Origin: DASXZH01 sp036502005 | Lineage (GTDB): Bacteria; Armatimonadota; Fimbriimonadia; Fimbriimonadales; Fimbriimonadaceae | NCBI GenBank assembly: GCA_036502005.1 | Contig: DASXZH010000020.1 | Span: forward strand, 45,607-109,606 | Direction: 5' to 3' | Length of the DNA stretch: 64,000 nucleotides | Shown: positions 14,745-23,546 of the stretch, in pieces | Numbering within the stretch: position 1 is the stretch's first letter | Layout: each line of letters begins with the position of its first letter | Translations under genes and position numbers: made by a program | Notes under the pieces: model-generated | What the model was told of the DNA's origin: nothing | Seen by the model: the letters and a program-made list of their open reading frames with translations, nothing else | Database searches by the model: none

Positions 14745-16326
14745 CACCCCATTGACCGGCTCCAACTTCATCGGCGGCGCGCGTTCCTCCCTTGGCGAGG
14801 AAAGCTTCCATGCCATCCGCGCCGAGGATGGCTCAACCCTGGAAACCGCGTTTTCTATTGCTACATCTGAAGAGATAGAAAGAGCAGTGGTGGTGGCCAG
14901 CCAAGCTTTTCCGGAATATGCCGCATGCGATTCTAGCCAAAGAGCAGGCTTTTTGGAACAGATTGCCCTAAACATCGAGGGGCTAGGAGAGAGGCTCGTT
15001 GAGCGAGCTTGCGAAGAGACCGCCCTCCCGACAGCTCGAGTTACCGGCGAAAGAGCCCGCACTTGCGGCCAGCTAAGATTGCTTGCCGAACTGATTAGAG
15101 AAGGATCCTGGGTCGATGCCCGGATCGACACCGCCGATCCGAATCGTGCCTCCGGCCCGAAGCCGGATATCAGGCGCATGCTTGTTCCTATTGGGCCAGT
15201 TGCAGTGTTCGGGGCATCCAACTTCCCTCTAGCGTTTTCGGTGGCTGGAGGGGATACAGCTAGCGCTCTTGCTGCGGGGTGTCCGGTGGTAGTTAAAGCG
15301 CACCCTTCACATCCAGGAACGTCGGAATTGGTTGCGAGGGCAATCATTGCTGCCGCAGAGAGCACAAACATGCCAAAAGGGGTCTTTAGCATGCTGCATG
15401 GGGGAAAAGAGGTCGGCCAAGAGCTGGTAGTTCAGCCCGGTTTAGAGGCGGTTGGTTTTACCGGTTCCCATGCGGCAGGGAGGGCCCTGTTCGATTTAGC
15501 AAATGCCCGCCCGAAGCCGATACCGGTCTTTGCAGAGATGGGAAGTGTGAACCCCCTCTTCGTTTTGCCAGGCGCTCTGCAGCAGAAGGCAGAGCAGATT
15601 GCAAAAGGATATGCCACATCTCTCACCCTTGGCGTTGGCCAATTCTGTACGAATCCGGGAGTTTTGGTTTGCGTTAAGAGCGAGGCCACGGATGCCTTTC
15701 TACGTGCCGTTTCTTCTCATTTGGCCGAATCGGTACCAGGCTGTATGCTGAACGAAGGCATTTTACGAAACTTCCACGCCGGGGCAGACCGCCTCAGCGC
15801 CCACGGCTTGGTGACCGACTTAACTAAAACGGAGCAGCCCAACGGGCGAGCGCAGGCCGCGCTTTTCACGACTTCGGCCCGACATTTCATTGAAAACCGG
15901 TCCCTGCAAGAGGAAGTATTTGGGCCTGCAGCCATCGCCGTCGTTTGCGACGGTTTTGATCAGTTAGAAGAAGTTGCGAAGTCGCTAAAGGGCCAACTAA
16001 CTGCATCGCTATTTTTTGAAGAAAGCGATGCTGTGGCCGCGCAGCAAATACTCCCGATTCTAACTCGGTTAGCCGGGCGAGTTCTGGCTAATGGCTTTCC
16101 AACTGGTGTTGAAGTTTGCTCAGCCATGCAGCATGGAGGCCCTTATCCGGCCACCACCGATTCGCGTTTCACAAGCGTAGGAACCGCCGCGATACTAAGA
16201 TTTGTAAGGCCCATTGCTTATCAAAACGTGCCAGATGAGTTTCTGCCGGCCGAGCTCCAGGATGCTAATCCGAAAGGAATTTGGCGGATGATAAATGGCC
16301 GCTTTTCAAACGCTAAGACAGGCTGA
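14737..16326 (+). CDS. Alpha-ketoglutaric semialdehyde (2,5-dioxovalerate) dehydrogenase
   Basis: 529 residues from ATG 14737, which overlaps the previous stop by 8 bases. It is an aldehyde dehydrogenase of the long KGSADH type. FGASNFPLAFSVAGGDTASA and CPVVVKAHPSHPGTS are characteristic, as are the general base Glu267 in AEMGSVNP and the catalytic Cys304 in GQFCTNPG. It oxidises 2-oxoglutarate semialdehyde to 2-oxoglutarate with NAD(P), the last step of hydroxyproline, arabinose or glucarate catabolism. The DadA-like partner favours hydroxyproline. The 3' end overlaps the convergent epimerase gene by 14 bases. Confidence 0.85.
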   Translation: MINTPLTGSNFIGGARSSLGEESFHAIRAEDGSTLETAFSIATSEEIERAVVVASQAFPEYAACDSSQRAGFLEQIALNIEGLGERLVERACEETALPTARVTGERARTCGQLRLLAELIREGSWVDARIDTADPNRASGPKPDIRRMLVPIGPVAVFGASNFPLAFSVAGGDTASALAAGCPVVVKAHPSHPGTSELVARAIIAAAESTNMPKGVFSMLHGGKEVGQELVVQPGLEAVGFTGSHAAGRALFDLANARPKPIPVFAEMGSVNPLFVLPGALQQKAEQIAKGYATSLTLGVGQFCTNPGVLVCVKSEATDAFLRAVSSHLAESVPGCMLNEGILRNFHAGADRLSAHGLVTDLTKTEQPNGRAQAALFTTSARHFIENRSLQEEVFGPAAIAVVCDGFDQLEEVAKSLKGQLTASLFFEESDAVAAQQILPILTRLAGRVLANGFPTGVEVCSAMQHGGPYPATTDSRFTSVGTAAILRFVRPIAYQNVPDEFLPAELQDANPKGIWRMINGRFSNAKTG

Positions 16327-17278
16327 GATGCTGGTTCAGGTCCATATCGCTCATAAACGATTTCACGGTGACGTCTATGCCTTCGGCAAAACCAACCGTT
16401 GGCTTGTAGCCTAACTCAGTTTGAGCAGCCTCGATGGATGGATAGGAATGCTCAATGTCACCTTGGCGGGGAGGGCCAAAGGAGACTTGAGCGTTTATAC
16501 CGGTGGCTCGACTTAGTTCTGCAACCATGTCGAGGAGGGTAACTTGCTTCCCTGTACCCACGTTGAACGCTCGACCGAGCACGCTATCAGGAGCAGTTAA
16601 GCATTTTAAGTTAGCCTGAACGACATTCTTGATATAGACAAAATCCCTTGACTGGAGCCCATCTCCGTTGATCTTAATCGGCTTGCCCGAAATCATCGCG
16701 GTGACGAAGATTGGAATCACCGAAGCATACGCACCAGCGGGATCCTGTCGCGGACCAAAAACATTGAAGTAGCGGAGGGCAACGGTTTTAAGCCCATACA
16801 GTTCATAAAACAGCCGCGCGTGTTCCTCCCCAACCATCTTTGCGAGCGCGTAGGGGCTCTCCGGCCGCAACATCATGCCTTCTTTTTTGGGGAGCTCAGG
16901 AGTATCGCCGTAAACAGCAGCGCTGCTAGCGAATACAAATCGTTCGGCGCCAGCATCGCGAGAAGCAATGAGGGCATTAAGGGTGCCTACCACGTTGATG
17001 TCGTTATTCAACACGGGATCGTCAATGCTCCACGGGACGCTGACCAGGGCCGCTTCATGGAAGAAGTTTGTGACACCTTTGGCGCAAGCCTTTAGGGTGT
17101 GTAAGTCGCGAATGTCAGCTTCAACGACCTCAACATCGTCCCTAAAATGGGCGATGTTCTCCTTTCGGCCGCTGGACCAACTGTCATAAATGATGACTTC
17201 GTGCCCGAGGGCGAGCACAGCTTCCGCGAGATGGCTTCCAATGAAGCCTCCCCCGCCAGTTATGAGCGTCTTAGCCAT
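16313..17278 (-). CDS. NAD-dependent nucleotide-sugar epimerase (UDP-glucose/UDP-GlcNAc 4-epimerase-like)
   Basis: A 321-residue extended SDR. TGGGGFIGSHL binds NAD, SSAAVYG supplies the catalytic Ser region, and YALAK is the YxxxK motif. RYFNVFGPRQDP and a substrate-binding INGDGLQSRDFVYI segment fit the WbpP/GalE group acting on UDP-hexoses. It probably supplies a sugar nucleotide to the exopolysaccharide locus that begins here. Upstream TAAAAT lies 9 nt before the ATG, leaving almost no leader. Confidence 0.85.
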   Translation of the reverse strand: MAKTLITGGGGFIGSHLAEAVLALGHEVIIYDSWSSGRKENIAHFRDDVEVVEADIRDLHTLKACAKGVTNFFHEAALVSVPWSIDDPVLNNDINVVGTLNALIASRDAGAERFVFASSAAVYGDTPELPKKEGMMLRPESPYALAKMVGEEHARLFYELYGLKTVALRYFNVFGPRQDPAGAYASVIPIFVTAMISGKPIKINGDGLQSRDFVYIKNVVQANLKCLTAPDSVLGRAFNVGTGKQVTLLDMVAELSRATGINAQVSFGPPRQGDIEHSYPSIEAAQTELGYKPTVGFAEGIDVTVKSFMSDMDLNQHLSLS

Positions 17279-17402
17279 CTGGAGCGTATTTTACACCTTC
17301 AGTGATTTGTGAGACTTTATCGGCGGCCTAAGTCAATAGTCCAACAAGTTGCGAGGCCATAGGTGTAAGAAGTGCCGGAATAGGCTAGAATTGTCGAGCA
17401 AT

Positions 17403-18086
17403 ATGAAAAGGTTGAAGAGTTCAGTCTCCAAAGTTCCGCTAGTCAAATCCCTGAAAACCAAATATAGAAATTCCAAGTTTGAAGGTTCCGAAGCTTATTG
17501 GGAGCAGCGATACGCAGTTGGAGGCAATTCTGGCGCGGGATCCTATGGCCGGCTCGCCACATACAAGGCTGAGATTCTAAACGACTTTGTAAAAGATAAC
17601 AACATCGAAAGGGTCATCGAGTTCGGCTGCGGCGACGGTAACCAGCTCAAGCTTGGCAAATATCCTGCTTACATTGGGCTTGACGTCTCTCGCACCATTC
17701 TTCAAAAGTGCTCTCGCGAGTTTGAGGGAGACAAGACAAAGAGTTTTTACGTTTATGACTCGCTAGCTTTTGTGGATAATGCGGGCGTTTTCCAGTCCGA
17801 TCTGGCCATGTCATTGGACGTTATCTACCACTTGGTAGAAGAAGAGATTTATCTGAAATACATGCAAGATCTGTTTGCGACTGGCAAGCGTTATGTCGCG
17901 ATCTATGCCTCAAACCGGGACGTTGCGCCCGATAACCACCAGCATGAACACTGCTTTACAGATTGGGTCGCGGCAAACGCGAAATCCTGGAAGCTTCTAA
18001 AGAAGATCGATAATCCGTATCCTTATGATCCGGCAGATCCGGTAAACACGTCGATTTCCGACTTTTACTTCTTTGAAAAAACTTAG
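17403..18086 (+). CDS. Class I SAM-dependent methyltransferase
   Basis: About 227 residues from ATG 17403; an upstream in-frame start would put coding sequence over a TAGAAT box. A basic N-terminal stretch precedes the methyltransferase fold. Motif I is VIEFGCGDGNQL, then IGLDVSRTIL, and DLAMSLDVIYHLVEEE corresponds to motif II. It probably methylates a sugar or an end group in the polysaccharide pathway, as inferred from location. The stop overlaps the convergent GT4 gene by four bases. Confidence 0.75.
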   Translation: MKRLKSSVSKVPLVKSLKTKYRNSKFEGSEAYWEQRYAVGGNSGAGSYGRLATYKAEILNDFVKDNNIERVIEFGCGDGNQLKLGKYPAYIGLDVSRTILQKCSREFEGDKTKSFYVYDSLAFVDNAGVFQSDLAMSLDVIYHLVEEEIYLKYMQDLFATGKRYVAIYASNRDVAPDNHQHEHCFTDWVAANAKSWKLLKKIDNPYPYDPADPVNTSISDFYFFEKT

Positions 18087-19264
18087 GCGAGTGCCGAAGC
18101 AAAGATCTGCATGATTTGATTGGTTACAACTTCTTCGCTATAGCGATGAACGACTTCTTCTCGGATGGTTGCGGGATCGTATTTGCTCGCTTTATCGCGC
18201 ATGGTTTTCATGGCGGCAGCTAGGGCGTCAACGTCTTTTGGCGTGACCATGATGCCCGTTGATTCGCCAATGATCCCTGCGGGCCCGCCACAATCCGTAA
18301 CCACCAGCGGCAGTCCCGTCGCCATCGCCTCGATAAGCACGATGCCAAACGTTTCCACAAAGCTTGGGTGCACAAAGGCGCTTGCTTGCCATAGGGCTTT
18401 TAACAGGCCCTCTCTGTCAAGATTCCCGTGCCACTCCACTTGGGCTGCAATACCCAGTTCCTGACTTAAGGCTTCTAGCGCGCCTCTTTGCGGGCCGTCA
18501 CCTACGACGACGAGCCGGACATCATCTTGCCCCTTAAACGTGTGGGCGTATGCCCTTAAGAGGATATCAACGCCTTTGCTTTCGATCAATGCGCCCACTG
18601 CAACAAAAACAAAGGGCTCATATTTTCGGGATTGAGGCGGCCGAATGAAAAAATCCGTATCGACCATGTTCGGTACAACTTCAGGCCGTCTATCTTCTAT
18701 ATAACCGCCTTTAATAACGGCCTCGGCAAGGGCGTTACTCACGCACATAACCTCTTTTGCATCCGTAAGAGCGGCTACTGCCAAGCCATGGCTCTTTTCC
18801 GACACATTGCCTTTTAAAAACGCCGAACTGTGCTCCATGATCACATAAGGGCAGCCTGTGGCTTTGTTAATCGACCGCGCTGCGATACCGCCCCAAAGCG
18901 TTCCTTGAGCAAAGACAAGATCGGGTTTGCCGCGCTCTTTTACGTATCGCCGATAAAGCTTGACGGCGGTCCCTTCCCAATACTTTTCATGCAATGGCAG
19001 GCCAGCGTAAAGGTACCAGCCGAAGTATTTGAGGGTGGGCACGCCTTCATCGAGCTTAAACTCGTATTGAAATCGATATTCGCGCATTCGGGAAGGCCTG
19101 AGATTACGCAGTGTTGCGACTTCAGGATAGATCACCCCGATGTTACAACCAGCCTTATGAAGAGCCTGCGCCTGAAGCCGGAAAAATGATCCTCGCAACG
19201 GGTTGTAGGGGCTTGGATACCAAGAAGGCAGCATTAATATGTGCGGAGAACTCGACTTTTCCAT
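18083..19264 (-). CDS. GT4-family glycosyltransferase
   Basis: A 393-residue GT-B glycosyltransferase. The N-terminus is ILMLPSWYPSPYNPLRGSFF. The nucleotide-sugar-binding C-domain has FVAVGALIESKGVDILLRA, VVGDGPQRG and the E-x7-E element FVETFGIVLIEAMATGLPLV. It probably acts on the cytoplasmic side adding one sugar to the lipid-linked repeat unit. It follows the flippase gene with a 4-base gap and is likely cotranscribed with it. Confidence 0.85.
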   Translation of the reverse strand: MEKSSSPHILMLPSWYPSPYNPLRGSFFRLQAQALHKAGCNIGVIYPEVATLRNLRPSRMREYRFQYEFKLDEGVPTLKYFGWYLYAGLPLHEKYWEGTAVKLYRRYVKERGKPDLVFAQGTLWGGIAARSINKATGCPYVIMEHSSAFLKGNVSEKSHGLAVAALTDAKEVMCVSNALAEAVIKGGYIEDRRPEVVPNMVDTDFFIRPPQSRKYEPFVFVAVGALIESKGVDILLRAYAHTFKGQDDVRLVVVGDGPQRGALEALSQELGIAAQVEWHGNLDREGLLKALWQASAFVHPSFVETFGIVLIEAMATGLPLVVTDCGGPAGIIGESTGIMVTPKDVDALAAAMKTMRDKASKYDPATIREEVVHRYSEEVVTNQIMQIFASALA

Positions 19265-19268
19265 TGCG

Positions 19269-20702
19269 TTAGCCGATGGGGATCTCTGGCACTATTTCCA
19301 CCGGCTTACGCCCTCTGCGAAGCCTTCCTCGCATCATCTTTGTTCCTTTATGCAGCAACACCCAATCATGCTTTTGAGGAATAAGCGGGGCGTACCAGGG
19401 GTTGCCGCTCATTTTCGTGTAAATGTAAAGGCGAATCGACGTATCCGCCAGATATCCTATGCTCGAGGCGCCGGCCGCGCCGGCGGCCCCATACGGCGGG
19501 ATCAAGAGCAGATTGGCGACAACGTTGATGACCAGCAAAACGATGCCGAGGTAAAGATTTACGATGATCTTCCCTCTCGCCGCGATATCGTTCGCCAGCA
19601 CCTTAGAGACTGAAAGAAGAATCACTCCCGGCAGCAACCACAGCAGCAAAGGATAAATACCTAGGAATTTGACGCCATAAAAAAGCCGAATAAGTGGATA
19701 TCCGACGGCAGCAAAAACAATAGAAGCTGCCAGAGTTGATACCAAAACCCAACGTCCGATAAGAGGCGTTAACCGCTGTTGGGCTTCCGGATCGGCGTTA
19801 AGTTCGGAGAGCCTGGGTAGCACCACACCGCTGGCGGCCGTTGCAATAATCCAAAGCTTTTCGGCTATTAGGACCGATGGTCCGTAAACGCCGACGGCGG
19901 CCGGTCCCAGGAAAAACCCTACGAGCAGCGTGTCGATGCGGTAGTTCAGGTAGCCCAAGATGTTGGAAAGATGTGCCTTGTAGCCATACGTGATGCACTT
20001 CACGGCGTAGTCGCGGATGGGCGCAGGAGGCTCATTTGAAAAGATGACCGGCCTTAAGAAGAGCACAGTAACGGCCAAACTGGTGACTTGCCCAATGCCG
20101 TAAGCGGTGAGCGAGCCAGCCACCCCCATGTGAAACGCGACGACCAGGATAAACGTTGTCACAAACGTGACGGCGGGTACAAGGACGGTCGTGATATTGA
20201 AAGGCTTGAAAATTTGCAAACCTAAAAAGATGCTGGAAAGCGATAGCTGCAGAAGACCGATTGGGGCGATGGCAAGCATCCACCATAGAAAGTGCTTATC
20301 TACCCCAGGAAAAATCTTCCATCCATAGAACTGGATGACGGGGATGGCTATTATGATGCTCAGGGCACTTAACGCCAAAGACAACAAAAAGGTCACCTTT
20401 AGGGCAGCTTTAGGGGTGACTTGCTTCGAACCCAGATAATAGGAGTTGGCGGGCGAGATTCCGAGGTTAAACAGGGTCGCGATAAGCTGTGGGACTAGGA
20501 CCGCTAAGATTTGAATTCCGTTGCCGGTTTCGCCAAGGCCACGCGCAAGCAGGATTGAGAGCCCCATCGAGAGGGCTGTCGTTAGAATCTGAGAAACCAA
20601 CATGTAGCCGATGTTGGCGCCAATTTTTCCCAATCCAAGGGAAGAAGGGGGTTTGGGGCTTTCTTCGGACGGACCTGCGTCGATTGTGCTGCTGTCGCTC
20701 AT
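19269..20702 (-). CDS. Wzx-type polysaccharide flippase
   Basis: A 477-residue polytopic membrane protein with about 12-14 predicted helices spread through residues 25-440, a cytoplasmic acidic N-terminus and a basic C-terminus. The opening GANIGYMLVSQILTTALSMG, the ARGLGETGNG loop and the C-terminal GAAGAAGASSIGYLADT are typical of the MATE/MOP polysaccharide transporter family. It flips undecaprenyl-linked repeat units to the periplasm. TAGATT lies exactly 6 nt before its ATG, so the mRNA may be leaderless. Confidence 0.85.
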   Translation of the reverse strand: MSDSSTIDAGPSEESPKPPSSLGLGKIGANIGYMLVSQILTTALSMGLSILLARGLGETGNGIQILAVLVPQLIATLFNLGISPANSYYLGSKQVTPKAALKVTFLLSLALSALSIIIAIPVIQFYGWKIFPGVDKHFLWWMLAIAPIGLLQLSLSSIFLGLQIFKPFNITTVLVPAVTFVTTFILVVAFHMGVAGSLTAYGIGQVTSLAVTVLFLRPVIFSNEPPAPIRDYAVKCITYGYKAHLSNILGYLNYRIDTLLVGFFLGPAAVGVYGPSVLIAEKLWIIATAASGVVLPRLSELNADPEAQQRLTPLIGRWVLVSTLAASIVFAAVGYPLIRLFYGVKFLGIYPLLLWLLPGVILLSVSKVLANDIAARGKIIVNLYLGIVLLVINVVANLLLIPPYGAAGAAGASSIGYLADTSIRLYIYTKMSGNPWYAPLIPQKHDWVLLHKGTKMMRGRLRRGRKPVEIVPEIPIG

Positions 20703-20708
20703 CTTGTC

Positions 20709-20714
20709 AATCTA
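20709..20714 (-). promoter_or_regulatory. -10-like TAGATT 6 nt before the flippase ATG (candidate leaderless promoter)
   Basis: Minus-strand TAGATT, then GACAAG, then the ATG at 20702. No ribosome-binding site precedes the start. Confidence 0.45.
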
Positions 20715-20809
20715 TGAACCACACCATCCTTGGGGACGCGGTTCATGCCGAATAAAGCATTCACATTTTACCGTCAACTGGGTCGAAGCCCAATCTACGA
20801 TCATTAGTT

Positions 20810-20839
20810 TTGACCTAATCTTTGAACTTGGGTTATAAT
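20810..20839 (+). promoter_or_regulatory. Sigma-70-type promoter of the acyltransferase gene
   Basis: TTGACC (20810-20815), an 18-bp spacer, then TATAAT (20834-20839). Transcription should start near 20846, giving a leader of about 86 nt before ATG 20932. It is one of the few promoters here with a recognisable -35. Confidence 0.65.
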
Positions 20840-20845
20840 CCGATG

Positions 20846-20931
20846 AGAGCAAGAGAACCTAATCCTCGTTAGCGAAACGAAACTGCAACCGAGCAGGACA
20901 AAGGATTAGTATAGGTTTAGCCGTAAAAACT
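20846..20931 (+). ncRNA. Structured 5' leader, predicted three-way junction (candidate cis-regulatory RNA)
   Basis: P1 pairs CTAATCCT (20859-20866) with AGGATTAG (20902-20909). Inside it lie P2, CGTT (20867-20870) with AACG near 20876-20879, and P3, CTGC (20883-20886), loop AACCGA, GCAG (20893-20896). AACC upstream can pair with GGTT at 20914-20917, extending P1 around a short bulge. The leader matches no riboswitch consensus I could recall. It precedes an exopolysaccharide acyltransferase gene. Structure was folded by eye only. Confidence 0.4.
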
Positions 20932-22080
20932 ATGCAAACTGTTGATTCCAGCGAAGTAAAAACGGCGGTTGTGGAAAAGCCGGGCCCAAAGACCTCCTTT
21001 TACCTCCCAGCTCTAGACGGTCTGAGGTTCTTTGCATTCTTGATGGTCTTCATGCGCCATGCGCTCCCGCGCATGGAAATAACGGGGCCCCTTTCTCGCG
21101 CTTACGACACGTTTGTCATGGCGGGCGCTTACGGCGTTCCCCTCTTCTTTGCCCTCAGCGCCTACCTAATCACCACACTTCTCATGAAGGAAAAGGCAAT
21201 GACGAACGATGTTAACGTTCTTGCCTTTTACCAGCGTCGAATTCTCAGGATCTGGCCTCTGTTTTATCTCATTTTGATCCTTGCCTATTTTGGGAACCGG
21301 CTAGCCGGTATACACGCAGTTGGGACGATCCCCATGCTTCGGTTGGCAACCTTTAACGGGAATTTCGCCATGGCAGGCGGGGCTGTCTATCCGATGTCGG
21401 TTGCTATTCTTTGGAGCGTTTGCGTTGAAGAACAGTTCTATCTCACTTGGCCATGGTTCGCGAAATGGCTGAAATCCTCGGGGTTAACCATCGCGGGGAT
21501 CGCGATGATTGCGATTGGCTTAGGCTACCGGCTTTGGGCTGCCAATAAAGGTTTGGGACCTGACCTCTGGTACAGCTCGCCCACTAACCTCGACTGTTTT
21601 GGATTCGGAATCTTATTTGCCCTGCACGGCAAAACGATGAAGTTAAAAATGGCTGGCCGAACAGCTTTGATTATCGCTTCTTTGGCTGGAATTTTTGCTG
21701 TCGTAGGATTTTATCCAACGACGGATCTTCGGCCTTATATCACAGTCGAGCACCTCTCTTATGCCGCGGCTATTGGATTCTCTCTGGTCGCTTTCCTCTG
21801 CGCACTCATCGTTTTGCTTATTGCCCAAGGAAGCCAAACTACTTTCCTTGCGAAAGTGCCTTTCAACTACCTTGGCCGGATCAGTTACGGACTCTATTGC
21901 TACCACACGCTGGTGCTTACTGTAATGCCAAAGTTTTTCCACGGCGAATCCTCGTTGGAAAAAGTAGTCGCGTTCTTTGTAACGATTGGGGTCGCGTCGC
22001 TCTCGTTTACCTATTTCGAGAGGGTCTTCCTCAGGATGAGAGGCAAGTTGCAAGTGGTCCGATCTGGCGACTTACGCTAG
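20932..22080 (+). CDS. Acyltransferase family 3 (exopolysaccharide/LPS O-acyltransferase)
   Basis: A 382-residue integral membrane protein with about ten helices. The acyltransferase_3 signature LPALDGLRFFAFLMVFMRHA places the catalytic His in the first membrane segment. YQRRILRIWPLFYL and WSVCVEEQFYLTWP are the other family motifs. It transfers acetyl or other acyl groups to a sugar of the polysaccharide. It has its own promoter and a long structured leader, unlike its neighbours. The stop overlaps the convergent GT4 gene by four bases. Confidence 0.85.
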   Translation: MQTVDSSEVKTAVVEKPGPKTSFYLPALDGLRFFAFLMVFMRHALPRMEITGPLSRAYDTFVMAGAYGVPLFFALSAYLITTLLMKEKAMTNDVNVLAFYQRRILRIWPLFYLILILAYFGNRLAGIHAVGTIPMLRLATFNGNFAMAGGAVYPMSVAILWSVCVEEQFYLTWPWFAKWLKSSGLTIAGIAMIAIGLGYRLWAANKGLGPDLWYSSPTNLDCFGFGILFALHGKTMKLKMAGRTALIIASLAGIFAVVGFYPTTDLRPYITVEHLSYAAAIGFSLVAFLCALIVLLIAQGSQTTFLAKVPFNYLGRISYGLYCYHTLVLTVMPKFFHGESSLEKVVAFFVTIGVASLSFTYFERVFLRMRGKLQVVRSGDLR

Positions 22081-23345
22081 CTAGTTTTCGAGAGGATTCC
22101 GACAAGGAACTTAGACAATTCCGAGACCTGCTCTTTTCGGCTTAACCCTTGCTTGCCTTCCGGTGGATTTGCGGGAACGGCTCCTTGATCCTGTTTCATG
22201 GCGATCCACTTTTTAAGCTGCTGAGCGATCTCTGCGGGGTCATCGGTAGCCACACCAAGCCCTCGTTCTTGGATGAGGCGCGCGGCCTCGCTGTTGGCCC
22301 CGCCAATGCAGAGAACCGGGCGGCCGGAGCCGATGTATTCAAACAGCTTCCCTGTCAAAACGCCCTTCTCAAGGGGATGATTGTAAAGCAAGAGCAGAAG
22401 CACATCCGCCGTTTGCTGGATCTCTAGCGATTCTTTATGGGAAACGGCGGAGTGCGGTTGAACGCATTTATCTATCTGGAACTTCTCTATTAACTGGCGC
22501 AAGACGGCAAAGTCGGTCCCGTAAAAATCGAGCATCAGGTTATCGGCGAGCGATTTATCCTTGGAAATGGCCTCAAATAGGGGGCTTGGATCGCGTCGGA
22601 ATTGATATAGATTCCCTGTATAGGTGATCCGTAGCGGAAGCCCTTTGGTCGGTACAACGCCCTCGGCGATGTCGTCCTCGTCGTAGCCGTTCAATATGAC
22701 CTGAACCGGGGCTGGATATTTCTTGGCTAGCGTGTCCGCCAGCGGCTTTGAAACCGTCACCATTCCGGAGCATGAGTTCAAAACTCTCTTTTCCATCCGT
22801 TTCTCGATGGGCATTCGCCACCAAGGGTAGCTGTTGTAGTGGTTATCGGTCCAGAGATCGCGCAATTCGGCAACCCAGGGAATATTAAACTTAGCCGAGA
22901 GCTTTTCGCCCACCAGCAAAGAACTAATCGGCATCGCGCTCGCAAAAATTAAATCGGGACGCCACTCTTCGACGGTTGCTGACCCGGCTTTAACAGCCCC
23001 CGGTATCCAACCTATCTGGCCGTCAGGGATGTTAGCAATGTTTCGGTAGAACCTAGCCATTACACGCAGAAAGCTGCGCACCATGCCTGGCTTCATGTTG
23101 AAGGCGGCTGACGCCGCGCTCTTCTTGGTAAAGTCAACCTCAAGCCCCACATTCACCCATTGCACGTATTTCACGTCGGACTCGGGGATTTCAAGCTCCA
23201 GAGTGCTTGGAAAGGGACAATCTTTCGCGCCAACAACTCGAATTTCGTGGCCCTGGGCGATCAAATATTTGGCCGTCTTCCCAACCCTTACGGAGCCGAT
23301 TGCATTGTAGGGCGGAAAGAAAAAGGAGACGATAAGGATTCTCAT
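22077..23345 (-). CDS. GT4-family glycosyltransferase
   Basis: About 422 residues from ATG 23345 (MRILIVSFFFPPYNAIGSVR). A TTG at 23363 with AAGG seven bases upstream would add six residues. The N-domain contains PDLIFASAMPISSLL; the C-domain has LRITYTGNLYQFRRDP and KLFEYIGSGRPVLCIGG. The latter is the variant K...E motif found in WbuB-like GT4 enzymes that use amino-sugar donors. It is a cytoplasmic or membrane-associated enzyme of polysaccharide repeat synthesis; donor and linkage are unknown. Confidence 0.85.
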   Translation of the reverse strand: MRILIVSFFFPPYNAIGSVRVGKTAKYLIAQGHEIRVVGAKDCPFPSTLELEIPESDVKYVQWVNVGLEVDFTKKSAASAAFNMKPGMVRSFLRVMARFYRNIANIPDGQIGWIPGAVKAGSATVEEWRPDLIFASAMPISSLLVGEKLSAKFNIPWVAELRDLWTDNHYNSYPWWRMPIEKRMEKRVLNSCSGMVTVSKPLADTLAKKYPAPVQVILNGYDEDDIAEGVVPTKGLPLRITYTGNLYQFRRDPSPLFEAISKDKSLADNLMLDFYGTDFAVLRQLIEKFQIDKCVQPHSAVSHKESLEIQQTADVLLLLLYNHPLEKGVLTGKLFEYIGSGRPVLCIGGANSEAARLIQERGLGVATDDPAEIAQQLKKWIAMKQDQGAVPANPPEGKQGLSRKEQVSELSKFLVGILSKTS

Positions 23346-23546
23346 TTGAAGTCGGGAGACCAAAAGATACCTTAAAGACCTTTTCGGTTAAAGCCAGGCA
23401 TGCAGAACCTCCAAAGGTATAATCCCCTCGATCCGGAAGGCCAAAACTGAGCGATTTAATGGAAATATTGCAGTATTCCGCCCGCCAAAACCCTCTCCCG
23501 ATTTCATCCATTTTGAATCATAAACTCGCGCGCTCCAAGGGGCCGA

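Noticed and set aside
20846..20931. Cyclic-di-GMP-I (GEMM) riboswitch identity for the acyltransferase leader
   Set aside because: The conserved GEMM core and second receptor helix are missing; kept only as an unclassified structured leader.
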